Made by a program: the position numbers and the translations under genes. Positions 6,261 to 7,386 of a stretch of 7,386 nt of DNA are shown piece after piece. The stretch spans positions 1 through 7,386 of the forward strand of contig NBMG01000078.1 of NCBI GenBank assembly GCA_002084865.1, in the 5' to 3' direction. Position 1 is the stretch's first letter. Every line of letters starts with the position of its first letter. The notes under the pieces were generated by a model that was given only the letters and a program-made list of their open reading frames with translations, did no database searches and had not been told where the DNA came from. The DNA is from Candidatus Atribacteria bacterium 4572_76 (lineage in GTDB: Bacteria > Atribacterota > Phoenicimicrobiia > Phoenicimicrobiales > Phoenicimicrobiaceae).

Positions 6261-6278
6261 TTGTTAATATTGTTAATA
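6261..6278. repeat. Perfect tandem 9-bp repeat TTGTTAATA
   Basis: Two abutting copies of TTGTTAATA (6261-6269, 6270-6278) lie about 85 bp upstream of the regulator promoter. Tandem sites of about one helical turn can bind a protein array, but AT-rich drift is an equal possibility. Confidence 0.4.
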
Positions 6279-6362
6279 ATATAACATATCTTAATCAAAA
6301 ATAAAAAAAATAAAAATATTTTTAATTTTTTTTAAAAAAAAGAAGGATTTTTTAAAGATGTG

Positions 6363-6371
6363 TGGTATAGT
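6363..6371 (+). promoter_or_regulatory. Extended -10 promoter of the IclR-type regulator gene
   Basis: TGGTATAGT is an extended -10 element (TGn followed by a near-consensus hexamer, 6366-6371). No good -35 is seen, which extended -10 promoters can tolerate. The expected transcript start is near 6378, placing the operator-like palindrome (6390-6404) at about +13 to +27. Confidence 0.5.
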
Positions 6372-6389
6372 AGAAGTAAGATCAGAAAA

Positions 6390-6415
6390 TGGAACGTTTT
6401 TCCACAATATGGAAC
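6390..6415. promoter_or_regulatory. IclR-type operator: TGGAA-N5-TTCCA plus an extra half-site
   Basis: TGGAACGTTTTTCCA (6390-6404) has perfect 5-bp arms around 5 bases, the same layout as the site I recall for E. coli IclR (TGGAAATNATTTCCA). A further TGGAAC half-site lies at 6410-6415, 20 bp from the first TGGAAC, about two helical turns, on the same face. It sits just downstream of the extended -10 and just before the IclR-family gene, the expected place for autorepression. That the gene's product binds here is inference. Confidence 0.6.
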
Positions 6416-6424
6416 AATAAAAAA

Positions 6425-7219
6425 ATGAATGAAGAGTATATGAAATCATTAGAAAAGATAATAAAAATATTAGATTATTTAAGTGACGTCGAGAGAGGTG
6501 CGGGGATTACGGAACTGAGTTTAGAATTAAATTTACCAAAAAGTACAGTTCATCGAATATTAAAAAATTTATCAAGATATTCTGTAGTTGAAAAAGAAGA
6601 TGAAACTTCAAGATATAAAATTGGGTTACGTTTATTTAAATATTCCAATTCCCTTTTAAGATCCTTTGACCTTAGACAAATGGTCAAACCTATTTTGAAA
6701 AAAGTTTGTAATGAAACTCAAGAAACTACCTTTTTAACTGTTTGGAGAAATAACCAGGGGCTTTGTATCGATTCAATTTCTTCAAGCAGAAGCACAAATA
6801 CGCATCTTTTTGTAGAAATTGGCAGGGAAATGCCCTTCCACTGTACCGCCAGTTCAAAAATACTTTTAGCTAATCAGTCCATAGAAGATATCAAAAGAAT
6901 TATTAATAAAAAAAATTTCTTAAGATATACACCAAATACAATTACAGACCATGAAAAATTATTAATACATTTATTAGACATAAAAAACAAGGATTATGCA
7001 ATTTGCGATGAGGAACTTGAAGAAGGGATAAAAGCAATTGCTGCTCCTATAAAAAATATTAATGGGAAAACGGTTGCCAGTATTACCATAACAGGATTAG
7101 CGAAAAGAATCTCTTCGAGCAACATGGAGAGACTTATTAAAATCGTTACTAATTCAGCCCAGGAGATATCTAAGAAGTTAGGTTATAAAGATGGAAGTAC
7201 TTTAAAAAAGGTAAATTAA
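6425..7219 (+). CDS. IclR-family transcriptional regulator
   Basis: This cytoplasmic DNA-binding regulator has, from ATG 6425, 264 residues, normal for IclR proteins (about 250). SLEKIIKILDYLS (8-20) leads into the winged helix-turn-helix (ITELSLELNLPKSTVHRILKNL, 28-49, with the recognition helix around STVHRIL). RYKIGLRLFKY is the linker, and residues about 80-255 form the effector-binding domain, including MPFHCTASSKILLA and EGIKAIAAPI, both typical of the family; the ligand is unknown. The frame is open back to ATG 6389, but those 12 codons coincide with the operator-like palindrome and have no ribosome site. ATG 6440 (MKSLEKI), after GAAGAG, is an equally good start. Family members often regulate the adjacent catabolic genes, here the carbamate kinase 69 bp downstream and possibly the ABC operon upstream. 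Confidence 0.9.
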   Translation: MNEEYMKSLEKIIKILDYLSDVERGAGITELSLELNLPKSTVHRILKNLSRYSVVEKEDETSRYKIGLRLFKYSNSLLRSFDLRQMVKPILKKVCNETQETTFLTVWRNNQGLCIDSISSSRSTNTHLFVEIGREMPFHCTASSKILLANQSIEDIKRIINKKNFLRYTPNTITDHEKLLIHLLDIKNKDYAICDEELEEGIKAIAAPIKNINGKTVASITITGLAKRISSSNMERLIKIVTNSAQEISKKLGYKDGSTLKKVN

Positions 7220-7242
7220 CAAGTAAAAGTAATTTAATTTTA

Positions 7243-7248
7243 TATAAT
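7243..7248 (+). promoter_or_regulatory. Possible -10 box before the carbamate kinase gene
   Basis: A perfect TATAAT lies 40 bp before the carbamate kinase start, without a recognisable -35 or TG extension. Read-through from the regulator gene is equally possible. Confidence 0.25.
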
Positions 7249-7288
7249 ACTAATACAATAATAATTTTAGGAGGAGCAGAAAGAAAGA

Positions 7289-7386
7289 ATGGCAAAAGTA
7301 ATTCTAATAGCCTTAGGTGGAAATGCGATAAAACAAGCAGATGAAAAAGGAACTTCAGAAGAACAATTCAGGAATTGTTGGAAAAC
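7289..7386 (+). CDS. arcC: Carbamate kinase, N-terminus (runs off window end)
   Basis: The visible 32 codons read MAKVILIALGGNAIKQADEK followed by GTSEEQFRNCWK. The (V/I)IALGGNA(I/L) nucleotide-binding start and the G-T-x-EEQ segment are hallmarks of carbamate kinase, which makes ATP from carbamoyl phosphate and ADP in the cytoplasm. The gene is incomplete, so the rest of the active site cannot be checked. AGGAGGAG (7269-7276) is a strong ribosome site, 12 bases before the ATG. Carbamate kinase genes often end ureido-compound or purine breakdown pathways; together with xdhC this suggests such a pathway downstream, which is inference. Aspartokinase-type relatives are less likely given the start motif. 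Confidence 0.85.
   Translation, partial: MAKVILIALGGNAIKQADEKGTSEEQFRNCWK

Noticed and set aside
1..7386. CRISPR array, tRNA, rRNA or insertion sequence
   Set aside because: No regularly spaced repeats, cloverleaf-like sequence, transposase frame or IS-type terminal repeats were seen by eye.

Overview
The window is AT-rich bacterial DNA with short genes, AG-rich ribosome binding sites, several GTG/TTG-type starts and degenerate hairpin repeats between genes. All real genes lie on the + strand. The families (XdhC, a stand-alone MoeA-like protein, DUF364 proteins, carbamate kinase) are those of an anaerobic, probably uncultured, Firmicutes-like or deep-branching bacterium (for example Atribacterota-like). 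That placement is inference; no rRNA or phylogenetic marker is present.

Layout. (1) 2-316: the 3' end of an xdhC-type gene for molybdenum-hydroxylase maturation. (2) 317-816: 500 bp without an intact gene. It holds a perfect hairpin repeat, a broken molybdate-type regulator (ModE-like winged helix, head and tail present, middle lost), an AT palindrome, a possible promoter, and two more degenerate inverted repeats, the last of which runs into the moeA ribosome binding site. (3) 817-3477: a MoeA-like molybdopterin-binding protein with a four-cysteine tail, then two diverged tandem DUF364-type proteins. (4) 3531-6221: an ABC importer of NitT/TauT (NMT1-like) type: binding protein, permease lacking its first membrane segment and a good start codon, and an ATPase with a ModC/PotA-like C-terminal domain. 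(5) 6222-6424: an AT-rich control region with a 9-bp tandem repeat, an extended -10 promoter and an IclR-type operator. (6) An IclR-family regulator. (7) The first 32 codons of a carbamate kinase, cut by the window end.

How it may fit together (inference). XdhC, a ModE remnant, a MoeA-like protein, DUF364 proteins (a family named for putative heavy-metal chelation) and a ModC-like ATPase all point to molybdenum or tungsten cofactor supply for a hydroxylase of the xanthine dehydrogenase type. The carbamate kinase behind the IclR gene fits degradation of purines or other ureido compounds, which releases carbamoyl phosphate. The most interesting points are the possible unrecognised metal or substrate uptake system built from DUF364 plus a mosaic ABC importer, the two deletion-like scars (ModE-like gene and permease), and an operator that moves the IclR start downstream.
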